DNA of 64,000 bases from an uncultured Bacteroidia bacterium (GTDB lineage Bacteria > Bacteroidota > Bacteroidia > Bacteroidales > F082). The notes under the pieces are model-generated. The model searched no databases. It was not told where the DNA came from and worked only from the letters and a program-made list of their open reading frames with translations. This document shows positions 9,001 through 15,956 of this stretch, piece by piece. How positions within the stretch are numbered: the stretch's first letter is position 1; every line of letters starts with the position of its first letter. The position numbers were made by a program, and so were the translations under genes. Location: assembly GCA_902801625.1 (NCBI GenBank), contig CADCJI010000007.1:1-64000 (forward strand). Reading direction: 5' to 3'.

Positions 9001-9199
9001 CCCCAACCCCGCCAACGACAAGCTCTTCCTCGAAGGTCTTGAAGAGGAATGCGAAATCAGCATCTACAACGCCATGGGCATGAAGGTCAAAACCACGAAA
9101 TTGCAAGGCGACGCTGAAATCAGCATCAGCGAACTGCCCGCTAGCCTCTACCTTGTCCACATCGGCAACCGCCACACTTTGAAATTCATTAAGGAATAA
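6095..9199 (+). CDS. Large T9SS adhesin-like protein with seven divergent InlB B-repeats
   Basis: A 1034-residue protein. Order: signal peptide (1-20); propeller-like region (about 22-300) with recurring units of the type VWKNDTILW; a choice-of-anchor J/cleaved-adhesin jelly-roll (about 310-465, ending HDWYIDDINV); seven repeats of about 70 residues (about 470-960), each with GTV..GGGTY, a hydrophobic strand, W.DG....NPR and a closing aromatic strand, the divergent InlB B-repeat (PF18998) pattern; T9SS sorting domain (YPNPANDKLF ... YLVHIGN). Exported and attached to the surface by the type IX system. Adhesion or matrix binding is inferred from the architecture. Confidence 0.85.
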   Translation: MKKTITLFIALFFALGWASAQDIYFCGNGNNIGKIWKNDTLIYSISDTAMVMLTDMKVANDSTIYSAGYNYSNFRGHVWLNDSVLFMTDTPTFIERMMLNDNGWTAVGENKVWQNGEILYEYSIDSNTVCNLYALAVDNVTGDIYTGGSIVTPGVYACVWKNDTILWQCAAWSEVSDLCFDGDNLYAAGFIYGAESINGVVWQNDSIIFQIEGGDITEITAYNGSLYWAGLSGHDNTAYIWQDGEVLYSHVDVNITALYVNEYGVFYAGIDDDIATVWKDGEVLYEPEECESITAITVLPTETPQPGYEPKLLPWFDGFEVDSTWADWTILDFDGNNEIAWERNDDEAATGDFSARHLACDNIQEGWLITPPLYLNLYCDSTWMSFKTMEVNPNNYTSSSLLISTTGTQLSDFTEIWSQDNPSDTWDSIHIDLSAYQGDTIYLAFKYTGHHGHDWYIDDINVEEALTMYDITVESDNPDWGTVTGSGSYPYGATVQIEAQPNIGHEFLCWNDGIASNPRDIVVVQDSTFVALFAISQYTIEVVSDNSMMGTVTGGGTYQYGDTIEIAATPYIGFEFISWTDGNTDNPRTIIVTENATYTAHFGLQQCVIKTQVTPEGAGTVDGGGTYDYGSTIQLLAHNNTGYRFQMWDDGNLTNPRTIFVEGDATYTAVFEPLPYEITTECDPVEGGTVSGAGTYYYGTTATLTATPNENYTFLCWSDGIASNPRTVTVTGNANYKALFHFNGTTEYTITVTANNPLFGTVAGGGIYPEGSIAEISATPYEGSVFTGWDDGNTNNPRSIVVTQDMEFMAMFTKTETYTITVRPENSLLGSTYGSGEYTLNQVINIGAIPTAGFYFSGWQDGNMDNPRTITVTGDAEYIASFSQEPVLTYTVTVLCDETQGFILGAGTYIAGSIATIAAIPADGFVFVRWNDGTTENPKEVIVDEDIVLAAFFEFTSVDENGMETVSLYPNPANDKLFLEGLEEECEISIYNAMGMKVKTTKLQGDAEISISELPASLYLVHIGNRHTLKFIKE

Positions 9200-9220
9200 C
9201 AATCAACCCATATTCCACAT

Positions 9221-9260
9221 AAAAAGCGGAAAGCCGAATGCAATCGACTTTCCGCTTTTG
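9221..9260. terminator. Bidirectional terminator between convergent genes
   Basis: Stem AAAAGCGGAAAG / CTTTCCGCTTTT with a 14-base loop, A/T tracts on both sides. Serves the adhesin gene (+) and the subtilase gene (-). Confidence 0.8.
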
Positions 9261-9279
9261 TTTTGGTTGGTGACAATGC

Positions 9280-10926
9280 TTATTTCGTTATCACGAGCTT
9301 CAGCGTTTGGTTGCCCAGTTCCGAAACGGCTTTGATGAAATAGATACCCGAACCAAGGGTATTCAGGTAGGTCTCCAAAGTCGTGTGGTTCAAACCATTG
9401 AAGCTGTAGGTGTAAAGTTGGCGACCCATAAAGTCGAAGACCGTCAACTCGGCATTTGCACCTTCATTCAGCACCACATGCATCTCGCCCTGAGAGGGAT
9501 TGGGATACACATTGATGAGATTGTTGTTTTGAGCAGGAGCCTCTTCCACATGCAGAAGTTCCAAAGCTTGGCTAAAGTCGGGGATGCCATAGCCGTATTT
9601 GCTGTCAGGATTGTCGGCGCGGTTACCACAAGAGCGGATGACATCACAAATCTCCTGCACCGAAGCGTAGGGACGGGCTTGACGCAGGCAAGCCACAGCA
9701 CCAGCCAGCACAGGCGTGGCAAACGAAGTGCCATTGCCATTATAGTAAGGCCACCAGCCTCCGTCACCAGAAGCCACGTATGTGCCTTCACCCATAGCCA
9801 TCACGTCAGGTTTAATACGTCCGTCGTAGGTGGGACCCACTGAGCTGAAGTTGGCACGGTAGCCATTTTCATCAACAGCACCCACCGTCAAGATGTGCTC
9901 GGCATCGGCAGGAATACCCAAGGTACAAACACCATCGCCTTCGTTGCTCGCAGCGTTCATGCAAATCATGCCACGACTGGCGGCAATCTCGGCGCCAATC
10001 GTCATCGGGGCAGTGTGGCCGTCAAAGTGCTCAAAAGGATGATCCCATTGCGACATGTCAAAATCAATATAACCCAAAGAAGTGGAGCACACATCCACAC
10101 CCAGGCTATCGGCATACTCCGCGCCCGAGACCCAGTTGTATTCCTCTACGATGTTTTCGTTCGGACCGTCCTCAGTATGCAGCAGATAATAGGAAGCCTT
10201 GGGAGCCGTTCCCACCATCTGGTTTGGAACATAGGCTGCCATAGTGCTTAAACAGGAGGTACCATGCGTACTTTGCGAATAAACCGAAGTGGAGCCATAT
10301 ACGAAATCGCGGGTGCCAAGCAGACGGCCTTCCTCTCGCATGTTGTCGAAACAGGCGTGGTTTTCAGCGCCAACAAAGCCACCATCAAGGATGGCAACCA
10401 CGATGCCAGTGCCATCATAGCCCTGCTCATGCAAGACATCAACCTTCAGTTGGGTGGCTTGTGCTTCGGCACCGCCATAATAGCCACGGAAGCCGCGCGA
10501 GCCTTCAACGGCTTTCATTTCGTCGGCCATCCAGCGTTCCTTCATCTCTTGTGCTTTGAGGTCGTTGGGGCAATTGCGCACCACTTCCACAAACCCAAGG
10601 GCATTGATAGCCTCAATCACGGCAGGATCGGTAACATGCACCGAAACACCATTCAACCATTTCGAGGGGTTGATCAGTTCAGCACCACAGTCGGCCACCG
10701 CTTGAAGATACTGCGGATTCACAGGGATGTCGTACTCATCAATGGCGATGCCCAGATTGGCGCGACGCTGCAAAGCCCTTGGACTCAGGTAAGCCTCGGG
10801 GTTGTCAATAGAATAAGGTGAGTTGTCCTTGTCGGTGAACTGCACCCAATAGATGTCGGTCGCGATTTGTGCTTGGGCAAACATCGTGACCGCAAAAAAC
10901 AGTAGTAAAAAAGAAAGCTTTCTCAT
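9280..10926 (-). CDS. Subtilisin-like serine protease (S8) with T9SS sorting domain
   Basis: A 548-residue secreted protease. Signal peptide 1-20; an N-terminal prodomain-like region (about 25-150) with SPRALQRRAN; catalytic domain about 160-455 with Asp181 (VVAILDGGF), His221 (STHGTSC), oxyanion Asn328 (AASNEGDG) and Ser401 (GNGTSFATP); C-terminal T9SS type A domain (YPNPSQGEMH ... GIYFIKA). The catalytic set is complete, so an active cell-surface or released peptidase is expected. Own promoter (10976-10983) and a shared terminator, thus monocistronic. Confidence 0.92.
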   Translation of the reverse strand: MRKLSFLLLFFAVTMFAQAQIATDIYWVQFTDKDNSPYSIDNPEAYLSPRALQRRANLGIAIDEYDIPVNPQYLQAVADCGAELINPSKWLNGVSVHVTDPAVIEAINALGFVEVVRNCPNDLKAQEMKERWMADEMKAVEGSRGFRGYYGGAEAQATQLKVDVLHEQGYDGTGIVVAILDGGFVGAENHACFDNMREEGRLLGTRDFVYGSTSVYSQSTHGTSCLSTMAAYVPNQMVGTAPKASYYLLHTEDGPNENIVEEYNWVSGAEYADSLGVDVCSTSLGYIDFDMSQWDHPFEHFDGHTAPMTIGAEIAASRGMICMNAASNEGDGVCTLGIPADAEHILTVGAVDENGYRANFSSVGPTYDGRIKPDVMAMGEGTYVASGDGGWWPYYNGNGTSFATPVLAGAVACLRQARPYASVQEICDVIRSCGNRADNPDSKYGYGIPDFSQALELLHVEEAPAQNNNLINVYPNPSQGEMHVVLNEGANAELTVFDFMGRQLYTYSFNGLNHTTLETYLNTLGSGIYFIKAVSELGNQTLKLVITK

Positions 10927-10975
10927 TGCTATAGAATTTGTATTATGAACACATAATTAGGTGATAAAAAACGGG

Positions 10976-10983
10976 CAAAAATA
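10976..10983 (-). promoter_or_regulatory. -7 box TATTTTTG of the subtilase gene
   Basis: TAnnTTTG element about 50 bases upstream of the start at 10926. Confidence 0.5.
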
Positions 10984-11033
10984 ATAAGTTTTTCGGATTC
11001 AAGGTTTAAAAATCAAAATTTAAGATTCAAATT

Positions 11034-11162
11034 GAGATTCCCTTGGGGAATGGAGTACTTCTTTGCGTTATTACCGGCGGCTTAAGACAGCTGTTGACGG
11101 GTAACTGTCAATGGCCGCCGCTTGTTACACTATGCCTAACTCCATTCCCTCGGGGGAATCTC
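11034..11162 (+). repeat. 129-bp structured element, copy 1
   Basis: Ends are imperfect inverted repeats (GAGATTCCC...GGAATGGAGT / ACTCCATTCCC...GGGAATCTC). Inside are further complementary blocks GGCGGC/GCCGCC and TTGAC/GTCAA, giving a nested stem structure. A second copy, roughly 80-85% identical by eye and in the same orientation to the following gene, lies at 36475-36603. Could be a MITE or a mobile structured RNA. The promoter of trmD begins about 23 bases after it. Confidence 0.75.
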
Positions 11163-11184
11163 TTTCCGCATTCAAAAAAATCAC

Positions 11185-11192
11185 TACTTTTG
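11185..11192 (+). promoter_or_regulatory. -7 box TACTTTTG of trmD
   Basis: TAnnTTTG element 17 bases before the trmD ATG; it favours the start at 11210 over an upstream in-frame ATG at 11111, which would lie before the promoter. Confidence 0.6.
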
Positions 11193-11209
11193 CAAAAAAT
11201 TTCAAAGCC

Positions 11210-11899
11210 ATGCGCATCGACATCATCGCCGTTTTCCCCGAAATGTTTGAGGGTCCTTTCACCGAGTCCATCATCAAACGCGCTGTAAACAAGGGCATTG
11301 TGGAGATTGGGCTGCACAACCTTCGCAACTACAGCACCGACAAGCACCACAAAGTGGACGACTATTCCTTTGCCGCCGGAGCGGGCATGGTGATGATGAT
11401 CGAGCCCGTCGACAATTGCATCAGTCATTTGAAGAGCCAAAGAGATTACGACGAGGTCATCTACATGAGCCCCGACGGTGAGCTTTTGGACCAGCCTTTG
11501 TGCAACCAACTCTCAATGAAAGAGAACATCATCATCCTTTGCGGACACTACAAAGGCATCGATGAACGCATCCGTGAACATCTGATTACCAAAGAGATAA
11601 GCATCGGTAACTACGTCCTTTCGGGCGGCGAGCTCGGTGCGGCAGTCTTGGTCGACAGCTTGGTGCGCCTCATCCCAGGTGCTTTGGGCGACGAGACCTC
11701 AGCCCTCTCCGACTCGTTCCAGGACGGCTTAGTGTCGCCCCCGGTATACACGCGTCCCAGAAACTACAAAGGCTGGGAGGTTCCCGAGGTGCTTTTGTCG
11801 GGCAACGACAAACTCATCAACGATTGGAGGCTGGAGCAAGCCATCGAGCGCACCAAGGTGCGGAGGCCTGAGATGTACGAAATTTTCAAAAAAAGCTAA
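11210..11899 (+). CDS. trmD: tRNA (guanine-N1)-methyltransferase
   Basis: A 229-residue protein, the usual TrmD length. It methylates G37 of tRNAs carrying CCN/CUN/CGG anticodons using S-adenosylmethionine, preventing +1 frameshifting. Family signatures: [15 protein letters not shown] at the start, [13 protein letters not shown] (about 110), [13 protein letters not shown] (about 130), the [12 protein letters not shown] segment and the C-terminal [17 protein letters not shown]. It lies just upstream of rplS, the pairing common in bacteria, but rplS has its own -7 box here. Confidence 0.95.
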   Translation: MRIDIIAVFPEMFEGPFTESIIKRAVNKGIVEIGLHNLRNYSTDKHHKVDDYSFAAGAGMVMMIEPVDNCISHLKSQRDYDEVIYMSPDGELLDQPLCNQLSMKENIIILCGHYKGIDERIREHLITKEISIGNYVLSGGELGAAVLVDSLVRLIPGALGDETSALSDSFQDGLVSPPVYTRPRNYKGWEVPEVLLSGNDKLINDWRLEQAIERTKVRRPEMYEIFKKS

Positions 11900-11928
11900 G
11901 ATTCTGCGCTACATATTGGATTTTTTTG

Positions 11929-11936
11929 TATTTTTG
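11929..11936 (+). promoter_or_regulatory. -7 box TATTTTTG of rplS
   Basis: TAnnTTTG element 40 bases upstream of the ATG at 11977. Confidence 0.55.
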
Positions 11937-11976
11937 CACCCACTTTTTGGAGAAAAATATACAAAAATCATATAAA

Positions 11977-12271
11977 ATGAGCAAACAAGCATTAATTCAA
12001 TTCGTTGAAGATCAAATCGTTGTAAAAGATTTTCCGAAGTTCACAGAAGTTCCAGGGCATCGTCCTGAAGCGCAGCGGCCAAGGCAAGGTGGGTACATTC
12101 ACCATCCGCAAGATTTCCAATAATGTTGGCGTGGAAAGATGTTTCCCCATTGCCTCCCCGATGATTGAGAACATCGAGGTGAACAAGAAGGGCGCTGTCC
12201 GCAAGTCACGCATCTACTATCTGCGCGGCCTCCGCGGCAAGAAAGCCCGTATCAAGGAGCTCAAGGACTAA
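11977..12271 (+). pseudogene. rplS: Ribosomal protein L19 gene with internal deletion and frameshift
   Basis: The first 22 codons (MSKQALIQFVED ... KDFPKF) match the L19 N-terminus. From 12047 the L19 sequence resumes in the +1 frame (KFQGIVLKRSGQGKVGTFTI ... KKARIKELKD) and runs to a correct C-terminus at 12271. About 20 residues normally lying between (the GDTV...KERIQ segment) are missing. In frame 1 the gene stops at 12123 after 48 codons. The junction sits between two copies of AAGTTC (12037 and 12047). The 3' part is perfectly conserved and a terminator follows, so this is either a very recent lesion, or more likely an assembly or sequencing error in an essential gene. Confidence 0.85.
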
Positions 12272-12292
12272 TACCTTCAGCCACAACGAAAA

Positions 12293-12328
12293 AAGAAAGC
12301 TCCGAGCGTTTGCTCGGAGCTTCTTTTG
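12293..12328. terminator. Terminator after rplS, shared with the convergent gene
   Basis: Stem GAAGCTCCGAGC/GCTCGGAGCTTC, loop GTTT, flanked by A-rich and T-rich tracts. Functional on both strands. Confidence 0.85.
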
Positions 12329-12360
12329 TTATTAGTGTTTTGGCGCTCAATATAAAGCTT

Positions 12361-12594
12361 TTATTTTTTTCTTTCCCAGCGATCGGTCCATCCGTGCAGG
12401 GCCTTCCAGCGCTGCATCCGTTCGTAGTAGGCAGCCATCGTGTCCTCTTCCGTAGTGTCCACTACGGCTTCGGTTTGTTCAACGGCTGGTGCCTTGTGCT
12501 TTCCGTGATTCTCCTGCTGGCAGGATGCCAGCAGCAGGACGGCCGTTGCCGCCACTGCTAGTATCGGGATAAGGGATTTTTGTATGGTTCTCAT
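12361..12594 (-). CDS. Small lipoprotein of unknown function
   Basis: A 77-residue protein with a lipoprotein signal (VLLLASC, Cys 25), followed by an acidic and threonine-rich stretch and a basic, tryptophan-containing tail (RMQRWKALHGWTDRWERKK). No family recognised. It starts 6 bases after the stop of the T9SS gene upstream, so it is probably co-transcribed and ends at the shared terminator. Confidence 0.7.
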   Translation of the reverse strand: MRTIQKSLIPILAVAATAVLLLASCQQENHGKHKAPAVEQTEAVVDTTEEDTMAAYYERMQRWKALHGWTDRWERKK

Positions 12595-12600
12595 GGCATG

Positions 12601-14223
12601 CTACTCCTTCACCACCTTATCCGAATAACTCTTCCCGTCCTCCAAGGTGACGCGCATCGTGTAGGTTCCTGCGGGCAATTGGCTCATGTCGATGTTCTCG
12701 AAGGCCTTGCTTTGGGAGCGCACTAGTCGGCCTTGCAGGTCGTAGAGCTCGATTTGCTTGGGTTGAACATCTGGGGAGAACTGTATGAGAAGCTGTTCTT
12801 TTGCGGGGTTGGGATAATAGTCGTAGGGTCGCACAAACGATTCCTTTTCCGATACAGAAAGAGACCCGTCAGAGAAAAACTTGAGGACAAATAATTTTGC
12901 CTCAGTTTGGTCCAGTGTCCAATAACGCCCCGTGACCAAACAACCTTCGTCGCTTGTTGCCATTACTGAGCATGGCTGAAACACATGCTGTCCGTCCTCA
13001 TAAGACCGAGACCAAATGATGTTGGTATTGGCATCCGTTTTAGTCACGGTAAAACGATTCAGCCCGTCTATTTCGCCCTGATACAGCCATGCCCCTGGGT
13101 CATAAACACCATTGCAGAGGAAAAAATCTCCATTGTCTGATGCATCCATTCCGTGGCAGAAAGCTAATGTTCGAACACTGTCGTTATCATGGGGAATAAA
13201 CGACATGGCAACGATACTATCGTTTTGGTCCAATTTCATGGATACAATCACATCGTCCCTTAAATTCATATTCCAACCATCCCAACGCACTCCTCTGGTA
13301 CTCAAGTATTTTGTTCCGTCATGCAACGAAACCGCAAACGATTCCGCATAATAGTCATTAATCATAATACCGTCTGTTGAATCTATGGTTATGTTTTCAA
13401 CCAAATCTCTTGTCTGGAAATCTGTAAAGTCTCTGTTCATCCTAACAATAAAAACTGGCGGATTGTCATATCCTTCAGGCTGGCCTACAAAGGTTTGTCC
13501 ATAGTCGCCGGTATCATCTTTATATTCAAACAAGTCGCTTTGTGCAAAATGATACAGCCAACTTTTATAAGGAGATTCGCCCATAGCCAACAAATTCCCC
13601 TCGGGGGAAAGACGAAGATACAGCATATTGGACCATTCGGAATAACCATTTGGATCAAAATGGAAGGGCCAAGAGCAGAAGACAATGTCGCCATGGCTGT
13701 CCATAAGGCTTCGTCCGCCTAATAAATTACAGTAATCTTCGGGAAGGTCTGTTATCTTCAACCAAACCATATTCAAGTTGGTGTCAAATTTGGCCAAGTA
13801 AGGTTTGACGCAACTTAAGGTGCTGTCCATAACCGTCCCGACAGCAAGACAAAATTTGGGATTGGACGGGTCGTGATAGAGCCTGATGATGGATGAGTAC
13901 CTACCTTCTTCGCTCATTGCCATTTCGCCAAGCAATTCGCCTTCGGGCGATAATTTCAGTACTTTGGCTGGTTGAATATCATCCCTTATCGTTAGGTCCT
14001 TATTTCCAGTCGAATATCCAATAGTGTTAAGGTCGCAGGCAGCAACGAAATAGCACTCTGTACCACCTTTCTCATTGCATATTTCAAGGGAATGCGTGCC
14101 CGAGTATGACCACTCGAAAGGATACGGTTGCTCAAATATGAAATCGGGTTGCTGGGCCTTTGCTTTGGTGCTGACGGACAAGGCTAACGCCAAACCAACA
14201 AATAACTTGAAATGTTTTTCCAT
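12601..14223 (-). CDS. T9SS-exported protein with propeller-like body
   Basis: A 540-residue protein with a signal peptide (1-23) and a long body of repeated strand motifs (VLKLSPEGELLG, YLRLSPEGNLLA, AKFDTNLNMVW, TKTDANTNIIWSRSY), suggesting a beta-propeller. It ends in a T9SS type A sorting domain (YPNPAKEQLL ... GTYTMRV ... DKVVKE). Exported to the surface or medium. No catalytic motif is seen and function is unknown. First gene of a two-gene unit with the small lipoprotein downstream; -7 box at 14251-14258. Confidence 0.75.
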   Translation of the reverse strand: MEKHFKLFVGLALALSVSTKAKAQQPDFIFEQPYPFEWSYSGTHSLEICNEKGGTECYFVAACDLNTIGYSTGNKDLTIRDDIQPAKVLKLSPEGELLGEMAMSEEGRYSSIIRLYHDPSNPKFCLAVGTVMDSTLSCVKPYLAKFDTNLNMVWLKITDLPEDYCNLLGGRSLMDSHGDIVFCSWPFHFDPNGYSEWSNMLYLRLSPEGNLLAMGESPYKSWLYHFAQSDLFEYKDDTGDYGQTFVGQPEGYDNPPVFIVRMNRDFTDFQTRDLVENITIDSTDGIMINDYYAESFAVSLHDGTKYLSTRGVRWDGWNMNLRDDVIVSMKLDQNDSIVAMSFIPHDNDSVRTLAFCHGMDASDNGDFFLCNGVYDPGAWLYQGEIDGLNRFTVTKTDANTNIIWSRSYEDGQHVFQPCSVMATSDEGCLVTGRYWTLDQTEAKLFVLKFFSDGSLSVSEKESFVRPYDYYPNPAKEQLLIQFSPDVQPKQIELYDLQGRLVRSQSKAFENIDMSQLPAGTYTMRVTLEDGKSYSDKVVKE

Positions 14224-14250
14224 ACCTAACCGTTTGTTTTATACATGTTG

Positions 14251-14258
14251 CAAAAATA
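14251..14258 (-). promoter_or_regulatory. -7 box TATTTTTG
   Basis: TAnnTTTG element 27 bases upstream of the start at 14223. Confidence 0.55.
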
Positions 14259-14289
14259 GAAATAAAAATAAAAATTTTATACACATTTC

Positions 14290-14396
14290 TCATGAAGGTG
14301 TGTCAAAAGTCCATTTTAAAGAAAATATACATTTGATAATCAATTAGTTACAGATTAAAAAATGGCGATTTTCTTAGTTTTGACACACCCTCATGA
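14290..14396. mobile_element. 107-bp MITE-like element
   Basis: Bounded by 19-base inverted repeats with one mismatch (TCATGAAGGTGTGTCAAAA and its partner ending GACACACCCTCATGA). The interior is AT-rich and codes for nothing. TCATGA is itself a palindrome, so it could be part of the inverted repeat or a 6-bp target duplication. Lies between a gene end (14408) and the promoter of the next gene (14251-14258), where its stem may also act as a terminator. Confidence 0.65.
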
Positions 14397-14407
14397 ATCG
14401 GCTTTTC

Positions 14408-15415
14408 TTAATCAACAGGAGATATTTCCGTGCAATTTGGCTTGCCGTGTTCTATCCTTACTCGCCAACAATAATACCAATAATACTGATTCAGTGCGGG
14501 TATAGTGCCATGGAGATGTTGAAGTGATATGCCTACATGAAGAATATAATGATTTCCAAATGATTGTTGATGATAGATGTCAAGAATATTCTGGTAATAA
14601 TACTCCATTTTGTCATGGGAAATGCAAACAGAATCTTGGTCTGTCACGAAAGACGTGTAGATTAAAAATTGCCCTGTTATTGGATCATAATATCTGTATC
14701 CGTATGTATACCATGTAGCTACATCAGTAAAATATACCCTACCATTTGGACAACTCAGAATGCCCTGAGAATTTAAAATCCATGACCTAATAATTTCTGG
14801 GGCTCCATAAATATTGATAAATTGTCCATCGCAAGTACCTGCATTGTTTTTAGGACGCCAATCCATAGTGTCATGATTGTTGGAAGGCAAAATAGGGTCT
14901 TCCATGAAACCTCTTGTCACAACAACGAGCTCTACATCTTCAGTTTCTCCGTCTTTTGTTTCTAATTCATTAAAGGTACATAATATAGCATAGATACTTT
15001 TTTCGGGCAAGTCAATGCTATGATATGTTTCAAGAATGGAATTGTAGGCTTCATTATAAGTAATAGCCAGCTGTGATAATTCAACTTCGTCTTGATTTAA
15101 GGTAAGTTTAACACGTATCGTGTCAAAATGATACACATTGGTTGGATAGTTGGCATCGCCGAAGTCAAAGTTGAGCAAATTGCCCAAGTCACGTTGAGCT
15201 TGTTCGAGGCCGATAGTTTCCTCGCCTTTTTGGGTGGAAAGCAGTTTCTTCTTGAACGACATCAAGTATTCGTCCATGTTGTCAGAGTTTTGTACACTCT
15301 GTTCCATGTTGTTTGATTTCTGTTCCTGCTTTTCTTTCTTGCAGGACACGAAGGCCACGGCTATGGCCACAATTGCCAAACCGATGATGGCAATAATTGA
15401 ATTTGATTTTTTCAT
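14408..15415 (-). CDS. Lipoprotein of unknown function
   Basis: A 335-residue protein with a lipoprotein signal (VAIAVAFVSC, Cys 25), then a polar lysine/glutamine-rich linker and a domain without a recognised family. Visible features: a hydrophilic helical region with KKKLLSTQKGEE and LGNLLNFDFGDANYPTNVYHFDTI (residues about 55-100), a strand-rich middle, and an aromatic-rich C-terminus (NQYYWYYCWRVRIEHGKPNC) with several cysteines. It is followed within 12 bases by the MITE-like element. Gap to the upstream DUF3244 gene is 45 bases, so the two may be co-transcribed. Confidence 0.65.
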   Translation of the reverse strand: MKKSNSIIAIIGLAIVAIAVAFVSCKKEKQEQKSNNMEQSVQNSDNMDEYLMSFKKKLLSTQKGEETIGLEQAQRDLGNLLNFDFGDANYPTNVYHFDTIRVKLTLNQDEVELSQLAITYNEAYNSILETYHSIDLPEKSIYAILCTFNELETKDGETEDVELVVVTRGFMEDPILPSNNHDTMDWRPKNNAGTCDGQFINIYGAPEIIRSWILNSQGILSCPNGRVYFTDVATWYTYGYRYYDPITGQFLIYTSFVTDQDSVCISHDKMEYYYQNILDIYHQQSFGNHYILHVGISLQHLHGTIPALNQYYWYYCWRVRIEHGKPNCTEISPVD

Positions 15416-15460
15416 GATTGTAAAATTTTGATAATTAGAAATTTGATTAGTTGATGTTTT

Positions 15461-15847
15461 TTAATCTGTTACTGTAAATTCACCATAATACTCATCCCCA
15501 TTGGGAAGAGTGAAGTTGACAATGTAATCACCCGCAAGCGGGATGTAGAATTGGAGGCCGTTGGGCGTGAGGCTGGAATCGGTCTGTACGTAACCGCCTG
15601 TGACCGTGGAAATCTCCACTACCACTTCGCCCAGATTTTCTGTGAAGACAACCATAAGTATATGGCCGTTGAGCGTAGGAACTATACTACCACTTTTGTC
15701 AGAGCTACCATGTAAGGTAGCATTTTTTACTTCAAGGATAATACCTTCACTTTTCTTGTTTTCCGTTCTAGCTGTGCCATGGGCATAGCACAATGCTCCC
15801 GAAAGGATCAAGCAGAGCATCAGAACCAATTTTGTTACTTTTTTCAT
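15461..15847 (-). CDS. DUF3244-type secreted protein
   Basis: A 128-residue protein: signal peptide (1-22) and a single small beta-sandwich with the DUF3244 pattern: GSIVPTLNGHILMVVF, GEVVVEIST..G, then GDYIVNFTLPNGDEYYGEFTV. Such proteins are common in Bacteroidales and often lie beside TPR-containing membrane regulators, as here (15957-17867). Ligand and role are not known. Own -7 box at 15875-15882. Confidence 0.75.
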   Translation of the reverse strand: MKKVTKLVLMLCLILSGALCYAHGTARTENKKSEGIILEVKNATLHGSSDKSGSIVPTLNGHILMVVFTENLGEVVVEISTVTGGYVQTDSSLTPNGLQFYIPLAGDYIVNFTLPNGDEYYGEFTVTD

Positions 15848-15874
15848 CGCTTAATAATTTTAGTGTTAGCGATG

Positions 15875-15882
15875 CAAAAGTA
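15875..15882 (-). promoter_or_regulatory. -7 box TACTTTTG
   Basis: TAnnTTTG element 27 bases upstream of the DUF3244 gene. Confidence 0.55.
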
Positions 15883-15956
15883 GGGTGGCTTGGTTACTAT
15901 AGTCAAGAAAATGATGGTTCGGAAAGGTTCGGCGTTTTTAATTAACGTCTTATAAA

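Noticed and set aside
11043..11288. Small protein genes overlapping the 129-bp element
   Set aside because: The frames in both copies are similar only because the repeat DNA is similar. No start signal is seen, and promoters lie downstream.
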